NCBI RefSeq assembly: GCF_004362515.1
Contig: NZ_SNXU01000001.1
Coordinates: forward strand, 1,674,001 to 1,738,000
DNA: 64,000 nt
Reading direction: 5' to 3'
Source of the DNA: Actinokineospora alba
GTDB lineage: Bacteria > Actinomycetota > Actinomycetes > Mycobacteriales > Pseudonocardiaceae
Made by a program: the position numbers and the translations under genes. How positions within the stretch are numbered: position 1 is the stretch's first letter; each line of letters begins with the position of its first letter. Under the pieces are notes generated by a model. It was not told the DNA's origin and ran no database searches. It saw nothing but the letters and a program-made list of their open reading frames with translations. Positions 42,289 to 53,329 of the stretch are shown one piece after another.

Positions 42289-42936
42289 ATGCGCGTACTG
42301 GTCGTCGACAACTACGACAGCTTCGTTTACAACCTCGTGCAGTACCTGGCCCAGCTGGGCGCGGAGTGCGAGGTGTGGCGCAACGACGCCGACGAGTTGG
42401 GTGATCCGGAGGCGCTCAGTGGGTTCGACGCCGTCCTGATCAGTCCTGGGCCGAGCACGCCGGAGCGGGCCGGGCTCAGTGTCGACGTGGTCAGGCGCTG
42501 TGCCGAGGCGCGGAAGCCGTTGCTTGGGGTTTGTCTTGGGCATCAGGCCATCGCCGTCGCCTACGGGTCGACCGTGGATCGGGCGCCGGAGCTGCTGCAC
42601 GGGAAGACCAGCCAGGTCGTGCACACCGGCACCGGGGTGCTGGCCGGGCTGCCGCATCCCTTCACCGCGACCCGCTACCACTCGCTGACGGTGGTGCCGG
42701 AGACGATCTCCGACGAGTTCGAGGTCACCGGGCGCACCGAGACCGGCATCGTCATGGCGATGCGGCACCGCGAGCTGCCGATCGAGGGTGTGCAGTTCCA
42801 CCCGGAATCCGTACTGACCGACGGCGGGCACCGGATGCTCGCCAACTGGCTGGCCACCGCCGGGTTCGTGGTGCCGGAAGCCCGGGTCGCCGAATTGGAG
42901 CGCGACATGCGTGCGCTCACCCAAGCGCTGGCATAA
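42289..42936 (+). CDS. pabA: Aminodeoxychorismate / anthranilate synthase glutamine amidotransferase
   Basis: 215 residues from the ATG at 42289. Glutamine amidotransferase type 1: N-terminal VLVVDNYDSFVYNLVQYL, SPGPSTPERAG, catalytic Cys in GVCLGHQAIA and His-Glu in VQFHPESVLTDGG; ATRYHSLTV is the usual loop. Supplies ammonia to the chorismate-using partner (PabB or TrpE, not in the window). Called trpG in mycobacteria at this place; which pathway it serves, folate or tryptophan, cannot be told from sequence. Ends at a strong terminator before pknB. Confidence 0.95.
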   Translation: MRVLVVDNYDSFVYNLVQYLAQLGAECEVWRNDADELGDPEALSGFDAVLISPGPSTPERAGLSVDVVRRCAEARKPLLGVCLGHQAIAVAYGSTVDRAPELLHGKTSQVVHTGTGVLAGLPHPFTATRYHSLTVVPETISDEFEVTGRTETGIVMAMRHRELPIEGVQFHPESVLTDGGHRMLANWLATAGFVVPEARVAELERDMRALTQALA

Positions 42937-42940
42937 CGAA

Positions 42941-42975
42941 AACGGCCCCTCCAAGCGGAGGGGCCGTTCTCGTTG
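42941..42975. terminator. Bidirectional terminator between pabA and pknB
   Basis: Perfect 12-bp stem aacggcccctcc (42941-42952) and ggaggggccgtt (42957-42968) with a 4-nt loop, then ctcgttg. It separates two convergent operons. Confidence 0.85.
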
Positions 42976-42980
42976 AGCCA

Positions 42981-44957
<1,977 letters not shown>

Positions 44958-45051
44958 CGGTGCGTCGTCCCGCTCCTAGTCAATTCCTGTCCCATCATGC
45001 CTGCTGTCTGCCTCCGAGCCGGCTGTTCGCTGTCTGGCTCGTTCATCCTGC

Positions 45052-46494
45052 TCACCTCGGTGGACTCTGCTGCGGCCGGCACACGATTGTGATGCGGTCG
45101 CCGCGTTGCAGTTTCCCGATCGGCGTGATCTCCGTCACCGAACAGGCCGCTGGGTCTTCCGGCGGGACATCCGAGTCGGTGACCACGGTCGACCGAAGGC
45201 CGTCGCGCTCCAGTTCAGCGGCGACGTCCGAGGCAGGCCGGTGGATGTACCGAGTCGGAATGACCGTCACGATCTCACTTTCGGTACCCGCGTCGGACGG
45301 TTTCGGTGAGATCGACGTGGGACCGCTACCTGGCCGACTGTCGGGCTGTTTGCCCGTGGTCTCGGCAGTCTCGGATTTGGTGTCGCCGTTCGGCCGCTCG
45401 TTCGAGCCTTCCGACGCGAAGAGCGCGGGCAGCAGGAACGCCAGCGCGGCGATCAGCGCCACGGCGAGCACCACGATCGTGATCCACAGCCCGGTCCGGC
45501 TCTCCCGGATCGGCTGACGCGGCGGGATGCGCATCGGGAACGCGCCCGACGGCGGGCCCGGCGGTCGGACGGGCATCATCCCGGGATGCGTCCCCGGACC
45601 GCTGGGCGGACCCATCCGGTGCGCGGCCATCGCCAGCCCGGTCGGCGCGGGCAGCGGGTGGCCCGCGCGCACCGCGGCGACGGCGTTGGCGAACTCGCCG
45701 CCGTTGCTGTAGCGCTGCCTCGGGTCCTTCACCAGCGTCGCCTCGATGACCGCGCGGGTGCCCGGCGGGACGTCCGGCGGCAGCGGCGGCGGCATGTCGC
45801 GGATGTGCATCATCGCGACCGTCACCGCGTTCTCCGACAGGAACGGCCTGCGCCCGGTGAGGCATTCGTAGCCGACCACGGCGAGGGAGTAGACGTCGCT
45901 GGCGGGCTCGGCTTCGTGTCCTAAAGCCTGCTCCGGGGCGATGTAGTGGGCGGTGCCCATGACCATGCCGGACCGGGTGACCGGTGCCGCGTCCGCGGCC
46001 TTGGCGATGCCGAAGTCGGTCAGCTTCACCGTGCCGGTCGGGGTGATCAGGATGTTGCCCGGCTTCACGTCGCGGTGGACGTACCCGCGCTCGTGGGCCG
46101 CCTGCAGCGCCTGGCCTGCCTGTTCGAGGATGTCGAGCGTCCGCTCGGCGCCGATCCGGCCCTCCTTGGCCAGGATCGCGGCCAGCGGGTCGCCCTCGAC
46201 GAGTTCCATCACCAGGTACGCGGTGTCCTGCGGGCCGTCGACGATCGCGGCCGTCTCGCCGTAGTCGTGCACCGCGGCGATGCCCGGGTGGTTGATCGAC
46301 GCGGTGGTCCGGGCCTCGGTGCGGAAGCGGTGCAGGAACTCGGCGTCGCCGGAAAGCTCCGGCTTGAGCACCTTGACCGCGACCTTGCGGTCGAGCCGGG
46401 TGTCGGCGGCTTCCCAGACCTCGCCCATGCCGCCGACCGCGATGCGGCTGCTGAGCCGGTAGCGGTCGGCGAGGAGTAGGCCGGAGGTCAGCAC
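45052..46494 (-). CDS. pknA: Serine/threonine protein kinase PknA with PASTA-like C-terminus
   Basis: 480 residues from the GTG at 46494 (GGGGGAGCTGAC precedes it), one base after the pbpA stop. Kinase domain (about 12-275): GGMGEVWEA, VAVKVLKP, HRDVKPGNILI, DFGIAKA, MGTAHYIAPEQ. A Pro/Met-rich juxtamembrane linker, a membrane helix (about 348-372), then an external part with one PASTA-like repeat (EIVTVIPTRYIHRPASDV through GKLQRGDRITIVCRP). Mycobacterial PknA has no extracellular PASTA, so this tail is unusual. Co-transcribed with pbpA, rodA, pstP. Confidence 0.94.
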   Translation of the reverse strand: MLTSGLLLADRYRLSSRIAVGGMGEVWEAADTRLDRKVAVKVLKPELSGDAEFLHRFRTEARTTASINHPGIAAVHDYGETAAIVDGPQDTAYLVMELVEGDPLAAILAKEGRIGAERTLDILEQAGQALQAAHERGYVHRDVKPGNILITPTGTVKLTDFGIAKAADAAPVTRSGMVMGTAHYIAPEQALGHEAEPASDVYSLAVVGYECLTGRRPFLSENAVTVAMMHIRDMPPPLPPDVPPGTRAVIEATLVKDPRQRYSNGGEFANAVAAVRAGHPLPAPTGLAMAAHRMGPPSGPGTHPGMMPVRPPGPPSGAFPMRIPPRQPIRESRTGLWITIVVLAVALIAALAFLLPALFASEGSNERPNGDTKSETAETTGKQPDSRPGSGPTSISPKPSDAGTESEIVTVIPTRYIHRPASDVAAELERDGLRSTVVTDSDVPPEDPAACSVTEITPIGKLQRGDRITIVCRPQQSPPR

Positions 46495-46495
46495 G

Positions 46496-47989
46496 TCAGC
46501 TCCCCCCGGCGAGGAAAGCGTTGATCGTCGCGCGGCCGACGGCCGCCGAGAGCTTGCCACCGGTCGCCGCGACGTCGCGGCTCTCGACGAGCACCGCCAC
46601 GGCGATCTTCGGGTCTTCGGCCGGGGCGAACGCCACGTACCAGGCGAACGGCGGGGTGTTCTTCGGGTCGTTGCCGGTCTCGGCGGTGCCGGTCTTCGAC
46701 GCGATGGTCAGGCCGTTGGTCTTGCCGTCGCCACCGGTCTTCGCCTCGGAGGCGACCATCATGTCGCGCAGTTGGTCGGCGCTGGAGCGCGACATCGCCC
46801 GCCCCAGGCTGTCCTCGTCGAGCTTGGCGATCTCCGACAGGTCGGGGGCCAGCACCGACTTCACCAGCTGCGGCTTCATCCGCTCGCCGCCGTTGGCGAT
46901 GGTGGCGACGATCTGCGCGTTCTGCAGCGGGGTGAGCCGGACGTCGCGCTGGCCGATTCCGCTCTGGTAGAGCGCGTTGGGGTCGCTGATCGTCATGCAC
47001 TGATCGCCCGCGGCGGGACCGACGCACGACTGCGTGACCTTCATCGGGACCCGCAGGTCGTTCTCGCCGACGCCGAACTTCGCGGCCTGCTCGGGCAGCT
47101 TCTCGTCGAGGTCGTGGGCGAGCTGGGCGAACGCGGTGTTGCACGACAGCGACAGGGCGGTCTCCATGGTGACCGTGGTCTGGCTGCCGTTGCAGAAGCC
47201 GCGGTTGTAGTTGCGCAGTTCGGAGCCGCCGACGCCGATCCGGTCGGTGGCGGTGACCTGGTCGTCCTTGGTCTTGCCGTCCTCGAGCGCGGCCGCGGCG
47301 ACGACCAGCTTGAATGTCGAGCCGGGCGCGTAGGTCTCGGCGATCGCCCGGTTGAGCATGGGCTTGCGCTTGTCGGCGTTGTACTCCCGCCACGCCTTCT
47401 CCTGCGCGGCGCCGTTGTGCGCCGAGAGCGGGTTCGGGTCGTAGGACGGGGTGCTGACCATCGCGAGGACCTCGCCGGTCTTCGGGTTCAGCGCGACCAC
47501 CGAGCCCGCGAAGCCCTGCTTCTCCATCGCCTGGTAGGCGGCGAGCTGGGTGGCCGGGTTGATCGTCAGCTCGATGTTGCCGCCGCGCGGGTCGCGGCCG
47601 GTGATCAGGTCCGAGAGCCTGCGCACGAACAGCCGGTCGTCGGAGCCGTTGAGGATCTCGTCCTCGGCCCGCTCCAGCCCGCCCGCGCCGTAGCGCGTCG
47701 AGTAGAACCCGGTGACCGGCGCGTACAGCGGCCCGTTGGTGTACTGGCGCAGGTACCGCAGCCGGTTGTTCGTCGGCTGCACGGTGGCGAGCACCTGGAT
47801 CTGGTTGTTGGACGAGCGGGCGAGGATCTTGCCGCGCTCGCGCGAGTACTCCTCCAGCAGGACCCGCTGGTTGCGCGAGTCCTTGCGGTAGTCGTCGGCC
47901 TTGATGATCTGGATGTAGGTGGCGTTCGCCAGCAGCAGGACGATCATGCAGAGCATGGCCAGGCCGACTCGGCGCAGCGGTGTGTTCAT
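46496..47989 (-). CDS. pbpA: Penicillin-binding protein PbpA (transpeptidase)
   Basis: 497 residues. Short cytoplasmic start, membrane anchor (about 8-28), dimerisation domain, then the transpeptidase: catalytic STFK in YAPGSTFKLV, SxN as SCN in LSLSCNTAF, and KTGT in IASKTGTAETG, all intact. Class B PBP that cross-links new peptidoglycan with RodA. Overlaps rodA by 4 bp (ATGA), so both are made together. Usual length for PbpA. Confidence 0.96.
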   Translation of the reverse strand: MNTPLRRVGLAMLCMIVLLLANATYIQIIKADDYRKDSRNQRVLLEEYSRERGKILARSSNNQIQVLATVQPTNNRLRYLRQYTNGPLYAPVTGFYSTRYGAGGLERAEDEILNGSDDRLFVRRLSDLITGRDPRGGNIELTINPATQLAAYQAMEKQGFAGSVVALNPKTGEVLAMVSTPSYDPNPLSAHNGAAQEKAWREYNADKRKPMLNRAIAETYAPGSTFKLVVAAAALEDGKTKDDQVTATDRIGVGGSELRNYNRGFCNGSQTTVTMETALSLSCNTAFAQLAHDLDEKLPEQAAKFGVGENDLRVPMKVTQSCVGPAAGDQCMTISDPNALYQSGIGQRDVRLTPLQNAQIVATIANGGERMKPQLVKSVLAPDLSEIAKLDEDSLGRAMSRSSADQLRDMMVASEAKTGGDGKTNGLTIASKTGTAETGNDPKNTPPFAWYVAFAPAEDPKIAVAVLVESRDVAATGGKLSAAVGRATINAFLAGGS

Positions 47990-49470
47990 GTCGGCCGCTC
48001 CGTCGGGGGTCGTTCCACCATCACCGTGCGGTCCTCGGCGATCGGCACCTGCGCCACCGGACGCGGCCGCACGCCGGTCTGCGGGCGGCGCGCGGCGTCG
48101 GAGATCCGCAGCAGCAGCGCGACGAGCACGTAGTTGGCCAGCAGCGACGAACCGCCGTAGGACAGGAAGGGCGCGGTGATACCGGTCATCGGGATCAGCT
48201 TGGTGACCCCGCCGACGACCACGAACACCTGCATGACCAGCAGGAACGACAGGCCGCCGCCGAGCAGCTTGCCGAAGGTGTCGCGCACGGCCAGCGCGCT
48301 GCGCATGCCGCGCATCGCGAGCAGTGTGTAGACCATCAGCAGCGCGGCCAGGCCGATGAAGCCCAGTTCCTCGCCGATCGCGGCGGCGATGAAGTCGGTG
48401 TTGGCCAGCGGGACCAGTTCCGGGCGGCCCGCGCCGAGCCCGGTGCCGCCGACGCCGCCGGTGCCGAGGCCGAACAGCGCCTGCGCGATCTGGTAGCCGC
48501 CGCCCGCGTCGGCGTAGGTGCTCAGCGGGTCGAACCAGTTGGCCACGCGCTGCTGGACGTGGGTGAAGAGCTGGTAGGCGACGAAGCAGCCGCCGACGAA
48601 CAGCGTCAGCCCGACCACGACCCAGATGCCGCGCTCGGTGGCGACGTAGAGCATCACCAGGATCGTGCCGAAGAACAGCAGGGACGTGCCGAGGTCCTTC
48701 TGGAACACCAAGACCGCGAGCGAGACGCCCCAGGCGAACAGAATCGGCCCGAGGTCGCGTGCCCGCGGCAGGTCGACGCCGAGCACCCGGCGCCCGGCGA
48801 CCATGAACAGGTCGCGCTTGGAGACCAGGAACGCGGCGAAGAAGATCAATAAGAGGATCTTGGCGAACTCACCCGGCTGGATGGAGAACGGACCGAACCG
48901 CAGCCAGATCTTCGCGCCGTTGATCGTCGGCGCGATCGCGTTCGGCAGCACGGCGGGCAGCGCCAGCAGGAACAGCCCGGCCAGGCCGAACGTGTAGTTG
49001 TACTTCGTCAGCGTCCGGTGGTCCCGGATCACGATGAGCACCGCCAGGAACAACACCAACGCCAGCGCGGTCCACAGGATCTGCTTCGGGACGTCGTTGT
49101 TGATCTCCTCGCCCGCCCGCAGCGCCTTCTCGGTCAGCGCCAGGTCGATCCGGTAGATCATCACCAGGCCGAGGCCGTTGAGCAGCGCCACACACGGCAG
49201 GATCAGCGGATCGGCGTAGGGCGCGTATTTGCGCACAGCCCAGTGCGCGGCGCCGAACAGGGCCAGGAACGCGAGCCCGTACCAGACGATGCGCAGCGTG
49301 AGCTGCTCATTCTGGTTCGCCTCGACGAGCATGAGCGCCGCGGAGACGACGAACGCGGCGAACCCGAGCAACAGCAGCTCGGTCCCCCGGCGCGTCGGCG
49401 CCGCACCGTCGGGCCCGACGCCGCTCAGCCCGGCCGCCGGACCAACCGCGCCCTGGACCGGTGATCCCAT
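47986..49470 (-). CDS. rodA: Peptidoglycan glycosyltransferase RodA/FtsW (SEDS)
   Basis: 494 residues from the ATG at 49470, which overlaps the pstP stop by one base; the frame is open much further upstream inside pstP but is not coding there. About 10-12 membrane helices with the SEDS signatures NGAKIWLRFGPFSIQPGEFAKI and the C-terminal SYGGSSLLANY; the catalytic acidic residue expected after helix 7 lies in the WFDPL..YADAGGGYQI region. Polymerises glycan strands from lipid II for PbpA to cross-link. Confidence 0.95.
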   Translation of the reverse strand: MGSPVQGAVGPAAGLSGVGPDGAAPTRRGTELLLLGFAAFVVSAALMLVEANQNEQLTLRIVWYGLAFLALFGAAHWAVRKYAPYADPLILPCVALLNGLGLVMIYRIDLALTEKALRAGEEINNDVPKQILWTALALVLFLAVLIVIRDHRTLTKYNYTFGLAGLFLLALPAVLPNAIAPTINGAKIWLRFGPFSIQPGEFAKILLLIFFAAFLVSKRDLFMVAGRRVLGVDLPRARDLGPILFAWGVSLAVLVFQKDLGTSLLFFGTILVMLYVATERGIWVVVGLTLFVGGCFVAYQLFTHVQQRVANWFDPLSTYADAGGGYQIAQALFGLGTGGVGGTGLGAGRPELVPLANTDFIAAAIGEELGFIGLAALLMVYTLLAMRGMRSALAVRDTFGKLLGGGLSFLLVMQVFVVVGGVTKLIPMTGITAPFLSYGGSSLLANYVLVALLLRISDAARRPQTGVRPRPVAQVPIAEDRTVMVERPPTERPT

Positions 49471-50903
49471 CAGCCGCCGCCCTTGTCCTCGTCGCGCGGC
49501 TTGCGGCAGTTCACACCCGGTTCCGGGGTGACTTGACCAGTAGGACCAGCGGTCGTCGTGGTGGGCGGAGCGATGTTCGACGTGGCCACGTTCGGCTCGG
49601 TCGGCGCGCCCGTCGGCTGGGCGGGCTGAGTCGTGGGCGGCGGCTGCGTGGTCGTGGTCTTCGCCAGGTCGGCGCAGTCGGGCAGGCCGAACTTGCTGCG
49701 CAGCTCGCGGACGAACTCGCGCGCCCCGACGATGTTGTCGAACGTGATGCTGCCCGAGCGGACCTCGTCCTTGCCGAACTGCTCCAGGTCGTCGACGTAG
49801 AACTTGTCGCACGTCGCCGCCGTGGCCGGGTCGCACGAGCCCTCACGCTGGCTGTTGAGCGACAACCCCAGCACGCTGCCGCGCACACCCTGGAAGATCG
49901 CGATCTCGCCGTTCTCGCCCTCACCGACGAAGTACTGGTTGTTGACCCACAGCCGGGCCGCGATGGCGCCCGCCACGAGCAGCAGCAGCACCAACAGACT
50001 CGCCAGGATCAGCCGCACGCGCTTGCGGCGCTTGATCCTCGGGTCCGGCGGCTCCGGCGGCGCCTCGACCCGCGGCAGCCTCGGCGCCGTGATCGTGGCC
50101 GCGCGCGAAGCGGGGGAGTCGCCGGGCGGCATCTCGTCCATGCCGTTGCCCGCCGCGCCACCCACGATGGGGTTGTTGTCGCCGTAGTCGACGTCGATCA
50201 CGTCGGCGACGATCACGGTGACGTTGTCCGGGCCACCGCCCTTGAGCGCCAGCTCGATCATCCGGTCCGCGCACATCTGCGGATCCGGGATCTCGATGGC
50301 CTCGCTCATGGTCTCGTGGCTCACCGGGCCCGACAGGCCGTCGGAACACAACAGGTAGCGGTCGCCCGCGCGGGCCTCGCGCACCGTCAGGCTCGGCTCG
50401 ACCTCATGGCCGGTCAGCGCCTTGAGCAGCAGCGAACGCTGCGGATGGGTGGCGGCCTCGTCCTCGGTGATCCGGCCCTCATCGATCAGCGACTGGACGA
50501 ACGTGTCGTCATGCGTGATCTGGGTGAACTGGCCATTGCGCCGCAGGTAGACCCGCGAATCGCCGACATGGACCAGCCCGATGCGGTTCCCCGCGAAGAG
50601 GATCGCGGACAGGGTCGTGCCCATGCCGTCGAGATCCGGGTCGCCCGCGACAAGCTCGGCGATGGCGCCATTGCCCGCCAACGTCGCCTCACGCAACTGG
50701 CCGAGAAGATCATCACCCGGCTCGTCGTCATCGAGCGGCGCGAGCGCGGCGATGACGACCTTGCTGGCCACCTCGCCCGCCACATGGCCACCCATGCCAT
50801 CGGCCAAGGACAACAAGCGGGGACCCGCGTACACGGAGTCCTGGTTGTTGGAACGAACCAGGCCCCGGTCGCTTCGGGCCGCGTAGCGAAGAACAAGGGT
50901 CAT
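49470..50903 (-). CDS. pstP: Serine/threonine phosphatase PstP (PP2C)
   Basis: 477 residues. PP2C domain (about 1-240) with metal-site motifs RSNNQDS, LADGMGGHVAGE, GTTLSAIL, HVGDSRVYL, HDDTFVQSL and GGPDNVTVIV. Then a Pro-rich linker, a membrane helix (about 288-308) and an external domain of ~150 residues rich in Thr/Pro at its end (TTTTAGPTG). Reverses PknA/PknB phosphorylation. Overlaps fhaB by 4 bp. C-terminus is longer than the catalytic core, as in other actinobacterial PstP. Confidence 0.96.
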   Translation of the reverse strand: MTLVLRYAARSDRGLVRSNNQDSVYAGPRLLSLADGMGGHVAGEVASKVVIAALAPLDDDEPGDDLLGQLREATLAGNGAIAELVAGDPDLDGMGTTLSAILFAGNRIGLVHVGDSRVYLRRNGQFTQITHDDTFVQSLIDEGRITEDEAATHPQRSLLLKALTGHEVEPSLTVREARAGDRYLLCSDGLSGPVSHETMSEAIEIPDPQMCADRMIELALKGGGPDNVTVIVADVIDVDYGDNNPIVGGAAGNGMDEMPPGDSPASRAATITAPRLPRVEAPPEPPDPRIKRRKRVRLILASLLVLLLLVAGAIAARLWVNNQYFVGEGENGEIAIFQGVRGSVLGLSLNSQREGSCDPATAATCDKFYVDDLEQFGKDEVRSGSITFDNIVGAREFVRELRSKFGLPDCADLAKTTTTQPPPTTQPAQPTGAPTEPNVATSNIAPPTTTTAGPTGQVTPEPGVNCRKPRDEDKGGG

Positions 50904-51358
50904 GAGCGCAGCTCGATCACCGTTTTGCCGATACGGATCGGGACACCAAGTGGCACCCGGAGGGGTGCGGTGACCTTAGCCCGGTCGAGGTACGTCCCAT
51001 TCGTCGAGCCCAGGTCTTCCACGTACCAGTCCGTTCCGCGCATCGACAGCCTGGCATGCCGGGTCGAGGCGTAGTCATCGTCGAGAACCAACGTCGAATC
51101 ATCGGCCCGGCCGATCATGATCGGCCTGCCGTCCAGCGAGATCCGGGTACCGGACAGCGCGCCGTGAGTCACCACGAGCTGCCGAGGTGCCTTACCGCGC
51201 ACCTTGCCCGCCGCGGACCGGCGGAAACCGGGCACCGCGACCCGCAGCCCGGAGGCCGCGTAAAGATCGGAGCGGACCACCCGAAGCGCGGCCAGCACGA
51301 ACAGCCAGAGCAGGGCGAGAAACCCTGCCCTGGTCAGCTGCATAACCAACTCTGGCAC
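50900..51358 (-). CDS. fhaB: FHA-domain protein FhaB (FipA)
   Basis: 152 residues: N-terminal membrane helix (about 9-26), a basic linker, then a forkhead-associated domain (about 60-150) with the phosphothreonine-binding pattern MIGRADDSTLVL, STRHARLS and DLGSTNGTYLD. Binds threonine-phosphorylated partners of PknA/PknB and, in mycobacteria, helps link FtsZ and FtsQ under stress. Overlaps the pstP start by ATGA. fhaA stop lies 192 bp upstream, with no gene in between. Confidence 0.95.
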   Translation of the reverse strand: MPELVMQLTRAGFLALLWLFVLAALRVVRSDLYAASGLRVAVPGFRRSAAGKVRGKAPRQLVVTHGALSGTRISLDGRPIMIGRADDSTLVLDDDYASTRHARLSMRGTDWYVEDLGSTNGTYLDRAKVTAPLRVPLGVPIRIGKTVIELRS

Positions 51359-51550
51359 TTGTTGTGACCGCTCCCGCTTCTGCCGCGTCCGACCCGCCCG
51401 CGAACCGCCGCGACCCCGGATGGGATCGCGCTGTGGATCGCAATGAGGACTGCCCGGGGGATTAAACCCTGGACAGCCCTCAGGACGTCCGGTCGACCTC
51501 GAACGTTGCTTGCCCCGACCCGACTCTTACTCGACCGGCGAATCGACCGC

Positions 51551-52741
51551 TCAGCCCTGCGTGCGGAACACCAGCGACGAATGCCCGATTCGGACCACAT
51601 CGCCATCCGCCAACTGCCAGGTCTGCACAGGCGTGCCATTGACCGTGGTGCCGTTCGTCGACCCCAGGTCGGCGAGCGTGGCGCTCTGACCGTCCCAGGT
51701 GATCTCCAGATGACGGCGCGACACACCCGTGTCCGGCAGCCGGAAATCCGCGTCCTGACCGCGACCCACCACATTGCCACCCTGCTTCAGGGCGTAATTG
51801 CGGTTGGAGCCGTCATCAAGCTGAAGGCTCGCGGACAGCGTGCGCGGACCGGTCTGCACCGCGGGCGGGGCGTACCCCTGCTGCGCGTACGGGTCCTGCC
51901 CATAGCCCTGCGGCTGCGCCTGGCCGTAACCCTGGTCATAGCCCGCCTGCTGGCCGTAGCCCGCCTGCTGCCCGTAACCCTGGTCGTAACCCGCGCCCTG
52001 CTGCTGGCCGTAGCCCTGGTCATAACCTGCCTGCTGGCCATAGCCGGCCTGCTGCCCGTAACCCTGGTCGTAGCCCGCGCCGCCCTGCGGCTGCTGGCCG
52101 TAGCCCTGGTCGTAGCCGCCGCCCTGCTGCTGGCCATAGCCCTGGTCGTAGCCCGCGCCGCCTTGCGGCGCCTGGCCATAACCCTGGGCGTAGTTGGGAT
52201 CATTGCCGTATTGGCCCTGGCCGTACCCGTACTGCTGCTGTCCGTACGGGTCGCCCTCGGGCGGCTGGCCGTAGCCGGGAGGCTGGCTCATGGATGGGTC
52301 TCCTGCGTTGCGGGGTTGTGCCTGCTGTCTGCCTGCCTGATGGCCTGCACCACTGACATGAGGCTTCACATCAGGGTCGACGGCTGAGCGGGTTCGGAAC
52401 TGTCCGGTGTGCAGTGCTTCGGAGCGCTCCAGGGAGACTACGACGTCACCATAGGTGTCCCAACCGTGCTCGGCGAGATGTTCCGCCACACAGTCCGCCA
52501 ACAGCGACTTCATGCGATCTTCATCGCCCGCGAAATTCTGGTGGTCGGCGGGCCCCAGCTGCACCACATAGTGGTTCGGCGCCAAAAGCCTGCCACCCGC
52601 CAACTCGCGGACGTTGTCCTCGCCCTCACGCTGCAGCGCCTGTGCCACTTCCTGGGGCACCACGTTGCCACCGAAGACACGCGCGAAGGTGTTGCCAACG
52701 ACATCCTCGAGCTTGCGGTTTAAGCGCTGTCCGATGCCCAT
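51551..52741 (-). CDS. fhaA: FHA-domain protein FhaA with QGY-repeat linker
   Basis: 396 residues from the ATG at 52741 (GGAAGGAGGG upstream). N-terminal DUF3662/FhaA domain (about 1-120, GIGQRLNRKLEDVVGNTFARVF), a long central repeat region (about 140-300) made of GYGQQ/AGYDQGYGQ/QGGAGYDQ units very rich in Gly, Gln and Tyr, then the FHA domain (about 310-395) with VVGRGQDADFRLP, SRRHLEI and DLGSTNGT. FhaA binds the phosphorylated pseudokinase of MviN in mycobacteria. The repeat linker could favour condensation (inference). Confidence 0.95.
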   Translation of the reverse strand: MGIGQRLNRKLEDVVGNTFARVFGGNVVPQEVAQALQREGEDNVRELAGGRLLAPNHYVVQLGPADHQNFAGDEDRMKSLLADCVAEHLAEHGWDTYGDVVVSLERSEALHTGQFRTRSAVDPDVKPHVSGAGHQAGRQQAQPRNAGDPSMSQPPGYGQPPEGDPYGQQQYGYGQGQYGNDPNYAQGYGQAPQGGAGYDQGYGQQQGGGYDQGYGQQPQGGAGYDQGYGQQAGYGQQAGYDQGYGQQQGAGYDQGYGQQAGYGQQAGYDQGYGQAQPQGYGQDPYAQQGYAPPAVQTGPRTLSASLQLDDGSNRNYALKQGGNVVGRGQDADFRLPDTGVSRRHLEITWDGQSATLADLGSTNGTTVNGTPVQTWQLADGDVVRIGHSSLVFRTQG

Positions 52742-52880
52742 GACCCTCCTTCCCGTGCGTGCTCCTGGTGCGATCGTATCCGGGTGCGCCCGCCAGGACA
52801 CGGGTATGTGCCAACCCGTTCTGAGTGCGTGCTAGGCTTCCGCACGTTCCCAGAGACCAAGGTCCCTGGAACAGTCACTC

Positions 52881-52963
52881 GGGCGAGTGGCGGAATGGCA
52901 GACGCGCACGGTTCAGGTCCGTGTGTCCGAAAGGACGTGGGGGTTCAACTCCCCCCTCGCCCA
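52881..52963 (+). tRNA. leuT: tRNA-Leu (CAG)
   Basis: Acceptor GGGCGAG/CTCGCCC with discriminator A, long class II variable arm (TGTCCGAAAGGACG), anticodon CAG in a CACGG/CCGTG stem, T-loop GGTTCAACTCC. CCA is not encoded. Same place as leuT next to fhaA in mycobacteria. Confidence 0.96.
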
Positions 52964-52972
52964 CGCAAATGG

Positions 52973-53007
52973 ACGGCGAGTGCTCGCGGAGAGCGCTCGC
53001 CGTTTTT
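52973..53007 (+). terminator. Intrinsic terminator of tRNA-Leu
   Basis: acggcgagtgctc (52973-52985) pairs with gagcgctcgccgt (52991-53003) in a 13-bp stem with one G-T pair, then TTTTT. Ten bases after the tRNA. Confidence 0.9.
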
Positions 53008-53078
53008 GCGTGTCAGTGCCTTTCCGGGGGGCCGAGCCCCCCGGACCCCCACGGTGCGATCAGCAGGCCTGAACCAGC

Positions 53079-53173
53079 GGGGCTCGCGCTGCGCGCATCG
53101 GAGCCGTGGCGATGGGGGCTCGCGCTGCGCGCATCGGAGCCGTGGCGATGGGGGCTCGCGCTGCGCGCATCGG
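53079..53173. repeat. 36-bp direct repeat, 2.6 copies
   Basis: Unit beginning ggggctcgcgctgcgcgc is repeated exactly at 53079-53114 and 53115-53150, then partly to 53173. Each unit holds ggctc and gagcc, so single strands can fold into short stems. No spacers, so not CRISPR. Part of the 700-bp gap between tRNA-Leu and the next gene. Confidence 0.85.
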
Positions 53174-53329
53174 GATTCGTAGCCGATGGTGGCGTCTGCC
53201 GCTCGACCCAGGCCTGCCGGAGTTCGGCTTCGCTGCGCTCGCCCTTCGTCGCCCGTTGGCGCTTCGCTTCGCTCGCATCGGTCGGGACAACTTTCTGAAG
53301 TCGGGTTCGACCTTGCTCGCTTGCCTTGG

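Noticed and set aside
53079..53173. Possible CRISPR array (36-bp repeat is the right length)
   Set aside because: Copies abut without spacers and no cas gene is in the window.
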